Shown here: one piece after another, positions 26,829 to 35,140 of the stretch | Position numbering within the stretch: the first letter of the stretch is position 1 | Layout: each line of letters starts with the position of its first letter | NCBI RefSeq assembly: GCF_015159595.1 | Contig: NZ_CP063304.1 | Location: 2,604,001 to 2,668,000, forward strand | From: Blautia liquoris | GTDB lineage: Bacteria; Bacillota; Clostridia; Lachnospirales; Lachnospiraceae | Reading direction: 5' to 3' | DNA: 64,000 bases | Notes under the pieces: generated by a model | What the model was told of the DNA's origin: nothing | What the model saw: only the letters and a program-made list of their open reading frames with translations | Databases searched by the model: none | Position numbers and translations under genes: made by a program

Positions 26829-28591
26829 GCGTTTACCTCCTTCTCAATCTGATCACCTCCCAAAGTTTCATATGTCTTCAGCCACTTTCTATATCCCTCT
26901 TCAACACTAGTTTTTCCAGTTACAATATCTGTATATGCTCTCATTCTTTCATCCATGATATTGGACCAGCGTTCTTGCATAAACTTGCTTTGTACTCCAT
27001 TATACGGATTCCAGAACAGATTTCCCTCATCCTTATCCTGTCTAAGAATAGCCATCGGTGTATTCTCCCCTGGTCCGAACATCAGGCCCCACTCCCATGC
27101 CTGATCGCCATGAAGGTTATCCCAATACGGAACCGCCTTGGCCTTTAATTCGGTTTCATCCTTACTTTCAAACACTTCCTGCAGGTTTATATAGGTATTC
27201 AAATTATCGAATGCAGATACATTACATCTAACTGGAGAAATATTCCATGATATATTCTCTTCATACCACCACCATGCACTTTCTTTGCAGAGCAGACCAT
27301 ATGTCGTCAGTGTCCGCATCTTCAAAGCAATTTCCGGATGGGAGAACTTCTTGTTAACCACAATCCAGCCTTGTGCAACCGGACGCAGAATACTCTTGAC
27401 TGGATCGCCATCATGCGATGGGAGTTTAATACACTTCCAGGCCGCATCAGGATTTATTTCATGCAAGTCGCCGGCTGTATGACCAAACCAATGCCCGCCG
27501 AACAGAATCCCTACCTGATTATTCAAAACAGCTTCATTAGCTTTTGTCGCATCTTGTGCCACAAATTCGGGATTTAGATATTTCTTTTTATATAGCGTTG
27601 CGATATACTCCAGAGCTTCCTTGGTCGTATCAGCTACCATCCCGTTTACCAGCTTATCATCTTTTGAATACCAGTCATCAGGGTAGGAACCGAAAGCAGC
27701 AAATATACCGCGCAAAGACTCTACAATATTGTTATTCATGCTGATACCCCAAGTATCATCTTGTCCGTTTCCATCCGGATCTTCGCTAACGAAGGCATCC
27801 ATAACTTTTTCAAGTTCGTCGAGCGTCTTCGGATATTCCAGGTTCAGTTTCTGCATCCAGTCATCACGGATCCAGATATAGGGTACTGCATCCGTCGCAG
27901 ACTGCACCGAGGGTACCCCATACACGTTTCCTTCGTGTGTTGCCTTTGTCATGGCCCCGTTCTGATCCGAGGCCCAGACCTGTTTATCATAATCTGAAGC
28001 ATATTGATCAATTATATCTGTCATGTCCCAGATCAAACCCTGTTCTGCCATCTGAATCAAATCATTTTGTTCTCTGACAAGGAATACATCTGGCAGCTCT
28101 CCTGATGTCATATCGAGACGTAGTTTCTGGGTATAATCAGCATCCTGTGCTTGCCAATTGTACTTTACATCAATATTGTACATACGTTTCAATGCATCTG
28201 TCCATCTGTTTTCATTAATTGATTCTCCGTATTTTTTCCCAAAGTTTCCCATGGCTTCTTCAACAGCTGCCGTGTACCAGTTAATTGTGTTGACCTCAAT
28301 TGGCTCTTGATAGCCTCTAACCTTATCCAACTCATTCGTTCCTTTGTAATACTCCAAGAATTCCTGTTGGAAGTTTTCTAGATTTTGATTGTACAAATCT
28401 GCTTTTTCACCTTGAGCTTTAAAGTTTGATGTATAGGTCTTATTTGTAGAATTCTCTGTTGTCTCGCTTACCTTATCCGCCTTCTTTGCTTCTCCTTTTT
28501 TGTTATTTGATTCTAGTCCTCCACCGCAGCCAGTCAATAGCAAAACACCTGCCATCATCCAAGAGGCAACCTGTAATACTCCTTTTCCCAT
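26801..28591 (-). CDS. Sugar-binding lipoprotein of ABC importer (LplA-like)
   Basis: 596 residues from ATG 28591, preceded by GGAGGAG; the frame is open further 5' but that part lacks a signal peptide and ribosome site. Signal sequence with lipobox LLTGC (Cys near 22), then a low-complexity Lys/Asn/Thr linker, then a large extracellular solute-binding domain. The length fits the LplA-like group. First gene of the operon binding protein, LplB, LplC, GH-A hydrolase, divergent from the regulator at 28872. Its mRNA leader contains a nested hairpin (28621-28658). Confidence 0.92.
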   Translation of the reverse strand: MGKGVLQVASWMMAGVLLLTGCGGGLESNNKKGEAKKADKVSETTENSTNKTYTSNFKAQGEKADLYNQNLENFQQEFLEYYKGTNELDKVRGYQEPIEVNTINWYTAAVEEAMGNFGKKYGESINENRWTDALKRMYNIDVKYNWQAQDADYTQKLRLDMTSGELPDVFLVREQNDLIQMAEQGLIWDMTDIIDQYASDYDKQVWASDQNGAMTKATHEGNVYGVPSVQSATDAVPYIWIRDDWMQKLNLEYPKTLDELEKVMDAFVSEDPDGNGQDDTWGISMNNNIVESLRGIFAAFGSYPDDWYSKDDKLVNGMVADTTKEALEYIATLYKKKYLNPEFVAQDATKANEAVLNNQVGILFGGHWFGHTAGDLHEINPDAAWKCIKLPSHDGDPVKSILRPVAQGWIVVNKKFSHPEIALKMRTLTTYGLLCKESAWWWYEENISWNISPVRCNVSAFDNLNTYINLQEVFESKDETELKAKAVPYWDNLHGDQAWEWGLMFGPGENTPMAILRQDKDEGNLFWNPYNGVQSKFMQERWSNIMDERMRAYTDIVTGKTSVEEGYRKWLKTYETLGGDQIEKEVNAWYQENKTE

Positions 28592-28620
28592 ACCTGAATC
28601 TCCTCCTTTTTTTAAACTTC

Positions 28621-28658
28621 TCGGAATTCTCAACCTCATTTCATGAGGTGATTTCCGA
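28621..28658 (-). promoter_or_regulatory. Nested hairpin in leader of binding-protein gene
   Basis: Outer stem TCGGAA / TTCCGA (28621-28626, 28653-28658) encloses an inner hairpin CCTCAT-ttc-ATGAGG (28634-28648). It lies 30-67 nt upstream of the start, so it would be in the 5' leader RNA if transcription starts further up. No match to a known riboswitch was recognised. Confidence 0.4.
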
Positions 28659-28764
28659 AATATCTATGTATTCAATTTCAATATACTACCATTTTATTGT
28701 ATATAACATACATCTTTTATAAGACTATTTCCTATTATTTTAGCAATTTTACGCATATGTAGTA

Positions 28765-28793
28765 TTGATTGTCCACACATTATCCTCTATACT
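28765..28793 (+). promoter_or_regulatory. Promoter of divergent sensor-regulator gene
   Basis: TTGATT (28765-28770), exactly 17 nt, TATACT (28788-28793), about 70 nt ahead of the ATG at 28872. The spacer begins with GTCC, and a GGAC lies downstream, a possible split operator. Confidence 0.6.
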
Positions 28794-28871
28794 GTAAATA
28801 GTAAATCCTTAATTTTGGACAGAAAACTCAAGTTTTCATAAACAGAACATTAAATGAGAGGATAAAACCCA

Positions 28872-29987
28872 ATGAAATTAGGAGTAATTATTGAACCAAC
28901 ATACAGGAATTCATATTGGTGCACTGAGATACTTAACGGCTTAAAGCGCCGAACTTATCAAAGGAAAATTCTTTTCACAGAACTGTGGGAAGATGATCTT
29001 GACAAATATGATTATGTACAGTTTCAGAATCTAATCCTAGTTGTTGCTACTTCCATTGATTGGATTAATCAGACCCTGGCGACATTGCATGATCACAATT
29101 TGCGTATCCTGCTTGCAGCCAGTGACTGTCCCAGCTGCGAGTCAAATAAAACCAGTTGTATCCGGATGAACTATCATTCCAGTATTTCACTGCTAATGCA
29201 CCATCTGCAAACTCTGGGTGATACGCATACGGCTCTATTTGGCATCAATCCTAATTCCTATGCAGACAATGTAAAAAAGGAGGCTTTTGGAAAATCTGAT
29301 GACATCTATTATAACTTTGGCTCAGCCGCTACCTGTACACTGCAATTCATCAAAAGTATAAATGATTATGACTCTGTTATTTGCGCAAATGATGCTGTAG
29401 CCATCTATCTCCTACATATGTTAAAGGATAAAAATCTCTATTGTTCCGAAAAGCTCCATATCGTTAGTTTCGGTGATTTTTTCATGTCAAAACTAATTCG
29501 CCCAACCATCACTAGTGTTTCGCTCGACTATTACGCCTTGGGACTTCAGGCGGTTGATACCTATCAGTTTTTGACGAGATGTGATTATACTACTTCTTTG
29601 TCAGTTATGTTAGATTGCAAATTGCATATCCGGGAATCCACAAACAGGCAAACCTATACATCCACTTCCACTAATGTTGAAACCCTTCCGAGAAACATGT
29701 GTGTTGATTTTTACAATGATAATGCTATCATTCCAATTCTCTCTCTTGAGAAATTGCTGATCAATGCCGATCCTCTCGACATCAAAATTATTTATCTTAG
29801 TATACAAAACCAGTCTCAAGAAAAAATTGCTGAGTCCCTCTACCTTTCGCTTTCCGCGCTCCGCTATCGTCTCAAAAAAATGCATAGCTATTTGCCGAAC
29901 ATGAACGACAAAGATTTGTTCGCCTATATTGCAACCTATATCGACAGTGAAGATCTTCTTGCCGCTATTGACTTGAAGCAGAAATAA
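28872..29987 (+). CDS. Regulator: periplasmic-binding-type sensor with C-terminal HTH
   Basis: 371 residues. Residues 1-255 match the sugar-binding core of LacI/GalR proteins: MKLGVIIEP, DSVICANDAVAIYLLHML (about 167-184) and LHIVSFGDF...IRPTITSV (195-216). The usual N-terminal LacI helix-turn-helix is missing. Instead residues 302-345 (LDIKIIYLSIQNQSQEKIAE followed by LSLSALRYRLKKM) look like a LuxR/sigma-type helix-turn-helix. It therefore probably binds DNA through its C-terminus. Divergent from the LplABC-type/GH-A operon, which it likely controls. Own promoter at 28765-28793. Confidence 0.8.
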   Translation: MKLGVIIEPTYRNSYWCTEILNGLKRRTYQRKILFTELWEDDLDKYDYVQFQNLILVVATSIDWINQTLATLHDHNLRILLAASDCPSCESNKTSCIRMNYHSSISLLMHHLQTLGDTHTALFGINPNSYADNVKKEAFGKSDDIYYNFGSAATCTLQFIKSINDYDSVICANDAVAIYLLHMLKDKNLYCSEKLHIVSFGDFFMSKLIRPTITSVSLDYYALGLQAVDTYQFLTRCDYTTSLSVMLDCKLHIRESTNRQTYTSTSTNVETLPRNMCVDFYNDNAIIPILSLEKLLINADPLDIKIIYLSIQNQSQEKIAESLYLSLSALRYRLKKMHSYLPNMNDKDLFAYIATYIDSEDLLAAIDLKQK

Positions 29988-29990
29988 ATA

Positions 29991-30028
29991 GGGGGTCGAC
30001 AGATTATTTTTTCTTACTGTCAATCCCC
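29991..30028 (-). terminator. Probable terminator of second DUF5107-TPR gene
   Basis: GGGG..GACAG pairs with CTGTC..CCCC around a 14-nt loop. On the minus strand it is followed by TATTTATTTC. It lies between convergent genes; the U-tract is imperfect. Confidence 0.45.
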
Positions 30029-30071
30029 TCTCGCATCTGTTGTCTTGTTTTAGTAAGTAATCATAGCTTTT

Positions 30072-33000
30072 TCAGAATTTTTCAAAATCTATTACTTTAT
30101 CAAAGTTATGCATAAGAGTATTATAAGGATCCAACTGAGACAGTTCTCGTCGAACTTCCTGGTATTCCTTTAGCATATCGGCTCCGTAATACCCAAGCAG
30201 ACATTCAGATAATCCATTTATTTTATTTCTCCGGACAATGTTTAATTCGAATGGTAAGGGGTTTTCCAACCCTACCCCAAAATAACCATAGAGATCCTGA
30301 TTTTTTAATTTATCTCTCCCATCTTCAATTAACTGCTGATACAATGTCAAAGCCCTTTCGTGATATCCTGTTTTCCCAAGACATCTTGCAACATAAAACA
30401 TATTTTCACCCAGGATTTCTTTTTCATTTTCAGCTAACTGGAATTCCGCATTTGCATCCTTTTGTCTATTCAATTTTTCCAGAATACAACCTTTGATATA
30501 ATGGACATTGCTGTTTTGCTTATAAATAGACTCACTCTCTCCGTAATTTTTCGGATAGATTAATGCTGCAGACATCTTTTTCAAAGCTGCTTTATAATGT
30601 GTAGTTTCACACAACCGTATCGCCTCAAGAATATACAGCCAGCGATGGTTTTTCGTTAACTTTCCTTCACCGCCTTCATAAATATGGAAATTTTTATTCT
30701 CTAACAAAATTTCCGCTTTTTTGTAATCTCCTGTTTCCATATATAAAATGATTGTTTCAAGGTAAGCATCATCTCTCTCTTGAATCTGCTTGATATGAGT
30801 TTCCGCAAATTCCAATCTCCGCACTGGCGAAACATTTTCCATTTTCTGCAGCATCATCATTTCATAAATGAACCGACTCTCTTCCGGTTTCAATTCTACA
30901 GCCTTTTCCATCTCGGCCATGGCCTGTGCTGCCGAATGTAGATGATCATAGTATAAGAAGGCAAGATTTCGGTGTGTATATGCAAAACCCGGATTTACAC
31001 ATATAGAACTAATGAAGGCTTTACACGCCTTCCTATAATTTTCCCGATCGTAATAGAGACAGCCTAATAGGTAATTAGCATACCAATCTTTCTCCACAAG
31101 AACAGGAATATCTTCGAGTCGGTTAGGAAAATCCACTTCATATGTCGCATTCACATCCGGATTGATCTTTTCTCCCGTAATCACTGATAAATGATAGGAA
31201 AGCATTGGAGAATGTTTATCACACGTTTTCAAGATGCGTGCAGCCTCCTCTTCTAGGCCTGCCTGTTTAAACAATAATGCCACATCAATGACATCTTGGG
31301 GATGGTGCAGCAAAAAAGCTTGCGGCTTTTCTCCCGTCAGCAGGTACAGGGAATACCTGTTGTAACTCTCCTGCGGAAATTCAGCAAATATCTGCTGCAG
31401 GCATTTACTATCACCTTTTATATAGCTTAGAAGAGCCAGTGCCTTGTAGTGTCGTGGATTTGCTTCCAGTGCTTTGTTTAATTCCTCTACAGCCGTTTCT
31501 GTGTCATTTCGCTGCATACTGATACAAGCGCATTCAAAATTTGCAGGAGCCGTATACGCATATTGCCATGCTGCATCTTTAAAGTAGCGATAAGCCTGAT
31601 CCGGAAGATCAAGATACTTGTATAGCCGTCCCAATTCATACAAAACTTCTGTGTCATGAGGATTTGCGTTCCGTATTGTCAGTCGTGCAAGTGCGTTCTT
31701 TAGAAAGTGCTCAGAATTTTCAAATTCTCCTTTTTCCAACAATAATTTCCCCATCTCCAAGTTACAACGATAATCGGTTGAATCTCGTTTTAATGCCTCA
31801 GCGAAGTAATCTTCCGCTACATAAGTACCATGCTTATATTGCAGCAGATGAATACCATGTAAATATAATTCTTCAAGGCTTTCGATGTCTTTCGGACGCG
31901 GTGAGATTTCTCGAGCCTGCGGCTTTTCTTTTTCTTCTTGAGATGCAGATGTATAGTCCACCAATTTCTGTCCTTTATTATCATTTAACTGCAGCAACAA
32001 ATGGTTCAGCTCTGCCTCAGGAGCAATTGTGATTGTTTCAAGCCAGAAATCATCAGGAGACAGAATGCCTTCTTTTCTATAAATTTCTCTGTTTTGATAA
32101 TACAAGATCATAGATGCGGCTTTCTTTACACCACTTGAAACTGCACCTATTTTTACCTTGCCACCTTCTTTCTCTAAAACGAGAGCCCCATATTTATTGG
32201 CATTAGAGATATTTCCTATTCCCTGAATCGGATACCAATACTGAGTGAATACTTTTGTCTCACCTGGCTCGATATAGGTAAAATCAGGCTGATTATCTGT
32301 ATATGCTCCGGTCATCAATTCAATATATCTATCATCATTATCGGTCAAATTCCTGCACCACTGTTTACCAAAATCACAATTTGCCCAGGTAAACATTTTC
32401 TTCCCTGGTGCTATATAATGATCGCCGATAATTGCTGTTCCTGCCTCCTTACTGTAGTCGTATCCACCGACAAAATCCATATCGCTTTGATGCTTTGGAA
32501 TCATCACTGAAGTCTGCACCTTTACATTTTTATACCAGGAAGCATCCACCCCTGTTCCATAGTTATAAGGATGGGCCGTTTTAAATTCACCCTTCATCAC
32601 CGGAAAGGGTATGATATCTCTCCTATCATGATCGGAACCATACTGTACATCTGGCGGAAAAATACATTTATACTGCTCATTGACCCGTACGGCAGTATTA
32701 TTCCACCACATAAATGGTACGGCTTGATCATTAGTATTCGTCACTGTTGTTCTAACCTCAATCGCAGTGGATGTTGGATATACGGTGACGGCCACCATCC
32801 CACGCATCCGATGAAAAGGTTCAACTTCCCCCATAAAACAGGTGCAGGAACCGTCCTTATTACATTTCATCTCGTATTCAACCGGCTGAAAAGTGGTCGG
32901 CCTGTGGTGCTGCGGCCAGTTGAATTCCACCCCTCCTGAAACCCAGGGACCACACAGACCAATTAGAGCCGGCTTTACAACCGTATTTCTATAAATAAAC

Positions 33001-33269
33001 TCATAGTTATTGTATTTACAGACTGCACCATATATTTTGCCTCCGATTTCCGGCAATAGTTCTACGCGGATATATTCATTTTCCAGCAGTACCATTGTAT
33101 ATTCCTTTTCTTCAACTGTACTTGTAAGCTGATCGGTCATCTTCAGAGGATAGACTTTACCCGATGCTCCCTGGTATTGCTTTTTCTCAATAAAATAGGG
33201 TGCCTCATTCGGTCTTCCTATTTTATAGGTTAATAGTTTTGTCCTTTTCTCCTTAATATCGACTTTCAT
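30072..33269 (-). CDS. DUF5107 domain protein with C-terminal TPR array
   Basis: 1065 residues, paralogue of 10853-14128. The DUF5107 signature GGVEFNWPQHHRPTTF is at 112-127, and the block MDFVGGYDYSKEAGTAIIGDHYIAPGKK is split across the same positions as in the paralogue. Tetratricopeptide repeats fill the region from about 475 to the end. Overall similarity is moderate, so the two copies are old. It stands alone: 228 nt downstream of the L-cysteine desulfidase gene but behind that operon's terminator, with its own promoter region containing a dyad (33324-33348). Function unknown; probably binds or processes a carbohydrate. Confidence 0.88.
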   Translation of the reverse strand: MKVDIKEKRTKLLTYKIGRPNEAPYFIEKKQYQGASGKVYPLKMTDQLTSTVEEKEYTMVLLENEYIRVELLPEIGGKIYGAVCKYNNYEFIYRNTVVKPALIGLCGPWVSGGVEFNWPQHHRPTTFQPVEYEMKCNKDGSCTCFMGEVEPFHRMRGMVAVTVYPTSTAIEVRTTVTNTNDQAVPFMWWNNTAVRVNEQYKCIFPPDVQYGSDHDRRDIIPFPVMKGEFKTAHPYNYGTGVDASWYKNVKVQTSVMIPKHQSDMDFVGGYDYSKEAGTAIIGDHYIAPGKKMFTWANCDFGKQWCRNLTDNDDRYIELMTGAYTDNQPDFTYIEPGETKVFTQYWYPIQGIGNISNANKYGALVLEKEGGKVKIGAVSSGVKKAASMILYYQNREIYRKEGILSPDDFWLETITIAPEAELNHLLLQLNDNKGQKLVDYTSASQEEKEKPQAREISPRPKDIESLEELYLHGIHLLQYKHGTYVAEDYFAEALKRDSTDYRCNLEMGKLLLEKGEFENSEHFLKNALARLTIRNANPHDTEVLYELGRLYKYLDLPDQAYRYFKDAAWQYAYTAPANFECACISMQRNDTETAVEELNKALEANPRHYKALALLSYIKGDSKCLQQIFAEFPQESYNRYSLYLLTGEKPQAFLLHHPQDVIDVALLFKQAGLEEEAARILKTCDKHSPMLSYHLSVITGEKINPDVNATYEVDFPNRLEDIPVLVEKDWYANYLLGCLYYDRENYRKACKAFISSICVNPGFAYTHRNLAFLYYDHLHSAAQAMAEMEKAVELKPEESRFIYEMMMLQKMENVSPVRRLEFAETHIKQIQERDDAYLETIILYMETGDYKKAEILLENKNFHIYEGGEGKLTKNHRWLYILEAIRLCETTHYKAALKKMSAALIYPKNYGESESIYKQNSNVHYIKGCILEKLNRQKDANAEFQLAENEKEILGENMFYVARCLGKTGYHERALTLYQQLIEDGRDKLKNQDLYGYFGVGLENPLPFELNIVRRNKINGLSECLLGYYGADMLKEYQEVRRELSQLDPYNTLMHNFDKVIDFEKF

Positions 33270-33323
33270 AAATTCCCTCTTTCCTGTTACACAAATTCAA
33301 ATATCCGTGCACTCATCTTTCTG

Positions 33324-33348
33324 ATAAGCATCATACCATAATGCTTAT
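33324..33348. promoter_or_regulatory. Inverted repeat upstream of DUF5107-TPR gene
   Basis: ATAAGCAT-N9-ATGCTTAT, 55-79 nt upstream of the ATG at 33269. Perfect 8-bp arms make it a candidate operator. It is not the same sequence as the dyad before the paralogous gene. Confidence 0.4.
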
Positions 33349-33432
33349 TCCTAAAACATACCACCTTTTTAGGATTTTTTCGTATTAGACTTGTGCGGAC
33401 AAATATACATGCAGCAAGTAAGGGAAGTACTC

Positions 33433-33482
33433 AAAAAAGGAACTGCACACTGCTGATTATTAATCAGCCAGTGTGCAGTTCC
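33433..33482 (-). terminator. Terminator of the 11-gene MarR-to-desulfidase operon
   Basis: Stem GGAACTGCACACTG / CAGTGTGCAGTTCC (33439-33452, 33469-33482), extended by CTGATT/AATCAG with one bulge, then six T on the minus strand (33438-33433). It lies 15 nt past the stop at 33498. Confidence 0.92.
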
Positions 33483-33497
33483 AACTCAGAATATCGC

Positions 33498-34778
33498 CTA
33501 TTTGCTCTGTTTATCTTTAATCATCAATCTCATAATTGTCTCATCGGTTTCTTTCATCCCCTGGCTTCCGACGATTCCAAAGTTTTGAATTGTCTCCTCC
33601 ACATCATCACAAATCAGCCCTTCCCCGGGCATAAAATGATGGTTTTCTTTTTCCAGTGTGTACCCCATGATAGCAGCATCCACGGCAGATGCTATCTTCG
33701 CCGCACAGGATGACTTCGCACCATCGCAGACGATTCCACCTGCATTTCCCAGTGTATTTTCGATAGTATGAGTAATCTCTTCATAACTTGCACCGCTCAT
33801 ATAAGCGATTCCCGCACCTGCACCGCAGGCAGCATTAACCGCTCCGCAAAATGCCGAAAGATTTCCAATGTGTTTTTTCTGATGAATTGCGACAAGGTTG
33901 CTGACAACAAGTGAACGAATCAGTTTCTCCTCCGAGAGGCCCCACTCTCTTGCATATTCAATCACTGGAAGAGAACAAGTCATTCCTTGATTTCCGCTCC
34001 CTGAATTAATCACAACCGGAAGGCAGCATCCATTCATCCGAGCATCGGATCCTGCTGCTGCTTTCGCTCTCGCCCTCACTTTAATATCCTTTCCATATGC
34101 CTTTAATAATGTCCGGCCAACTTCTGCTCCATAAGGATGTTTTAATCCTTCCATGGCTATGGCCGTATTCATCTTAATTTGCGATGCAATTATATTCCCG
34201 ATATCACTCATCTTGCATGTGTCAGCAAACTCTAAAATCTGTTTCAAATTCAAAAGTTCTCTGGGATCACAGAAACCCGCTGATTTTTCCTGCTGATCAG
34301 AGAAGATTTTTCGACCATCCTTTTCAACCAGCACAATATGATCATGCTGACCCGCTACTATCAGCTTCGTGGAATGGTGCTGACCGAAAAGTTCTATGCG
34401 AATATATAAGTTTTCTACCTCCGCCTGAAGATGGCAGGTACAAAAACCCTGCTCCAGAAGTCTTTTCGTCTTTTTTTGATCTTCCCTGGTCACAGACTCA
34501 AGAACTTCCAGTCCTTTTTTGGCATCTCCTCCTATCAGCCCCAGAATAACTGCGGCCTCAATCCCATGTAGATTTCCTGAATTTGGAATTGTCACGCTTT
34601 TTACATTCTTTATTACATTGCCGCTGCAGAATACATGCATGGATTTTGGCATGCCATCATAAAAAGATTTTGCACTTGCTGCAGCATAAGCCAGAGCGAT
34701 CGGTTCCGTACACCCAAGTGCCGGAACAAGTTCTTTTCTTAATATCCCAAGATATGCCTGGTAAACTTTATTTTCCAT
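33498..34778 (-). CDS. L-cysteine desulfidase family protein (UPF0597, CyuA/YhaM-like)
   Basis: 426 residues from ATG 34778 (AAAGGAA upstream); a longer start at ATG 34814 is possible. The family signature is strong: ALGCTEPIALAYAA (Cys23), INSGSGNQGMTCSLPV, CGAVNAACGAGAGIAYM and CDGAKSSCAAKIASAVD. In characterised members three conserved cysteines hold a [4Fe-4S] cluster, and the enzyme converts L-cysteine to pyruvate, ammonia and sulfide. Relatives may act on other amino acids such as serine. Last gene of the operon, 53 nt after the [2Fe-2S] protein gene and followed by a strong terminator. The context suggests the pathway ends in cysteine breakdown. Confidence 0.88.
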   Translation of the reverse strand: MENKVYQAYLGILRKELVPALGCTEPIALAYAAASAKSFYDGMPKSMHVFCSGNVIKNVKSVTIPNSGNLHGIEAAVILGLIGGDAKKGLEVLESVTREDQKKTKRLLEQGFCTCHLQAEVENLYIRIELFGQHHSTKLIVAGQHDHIVLVEKDGRKIFSDQQEKSAGFCDPRELLNLKQILEFADTCKMSDIGNIIASQIKMNTAIAMEGLKHPYGAEVGRTLLKAYGKDIKVRARAKAAAGSDARMNGCCLPVVINSGSGNQGMTCSLPVIEYAREWGLSEEKLIRSLVVSNLVAIHQKKHIGNLSAFCGAVNAACGAGAGIAYMSGASYEEITHTIENTLGNAGGIVCDGAKSSCAAKIASAVDAAIMGYTLEKENHHFMPGEGLICDDVEETIQNFGIVGSQGMKETDETIMRLMIKDKQSK

Positions 34779-34831
34779 ACTTATATCGATTCCTTTCGTT
34801 TCGCTGCAGCACATAAATGATCGTCATGACC

Positions 34832-35140
34832 TTAATGACAAACAAGATCTCGCACTATTTTATCATTTACAGGCTCCAGATTTATTTCATCACAGTCAGC
34901 CTTCACTTTACAACTTAATCCTGTTTTCCCATTTATCCGCATCCCACACTTTCCACATGCTGCTTGACGACAAGCTGCATGATGAAAAAAAGCAAGTGAA
35001 TCATCCAAATTTTGATATATATATTCTAATAAGTCCATGACAGACACCTCATCATTTTCTTCCACCGGAACAATATAGTTTTGTTGGAACTTTCCAGTTT
35101 TCTGATCAAAGCGCTGAACGATAACTGTAATATTTTTCAC
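34832..35140 (-). CDS. Small [2Fe-2S] protein, FrdB/SdhB N-terminal type
   Basis: 102 residues, start GTG 35140 overlapping the flavoprotein stop (GTGA). Cysteines 57, 62, 65 and 77 show the Cx4Cx2Cx11C pattern of the N-terminal ferredoxin domain of fumarate reductase/succinate dehydrogenase iron-sulfur subunits. The C-terminal domain that holds the [4Fe-4S] and [3Fe-4S] clusters in complete FrdB/SdhB is absent, with the gene ending cleanly in a stop. It probably passes electrons to or from the flavoprotein encoded just upstream. Complete single-domain protein rather than a fragment (inference from tight operon fit). Confidence 0.85.
   Translation of the reverse strand: MKNITVIVQRFDQKTGKFQQNYIVPVEENDEVSVMDLLEYIYQNLDDSLAFFHHAACRQAACGKCGMRINGKTGLSCKVKADCDEINLEPVNDKIVRDLVCH

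Noticed and set aside
28621-28658. Known metabolite riboswitch
   Set aside because: Too small and lacks any conserved core I recognise; reported only as a structured leader.
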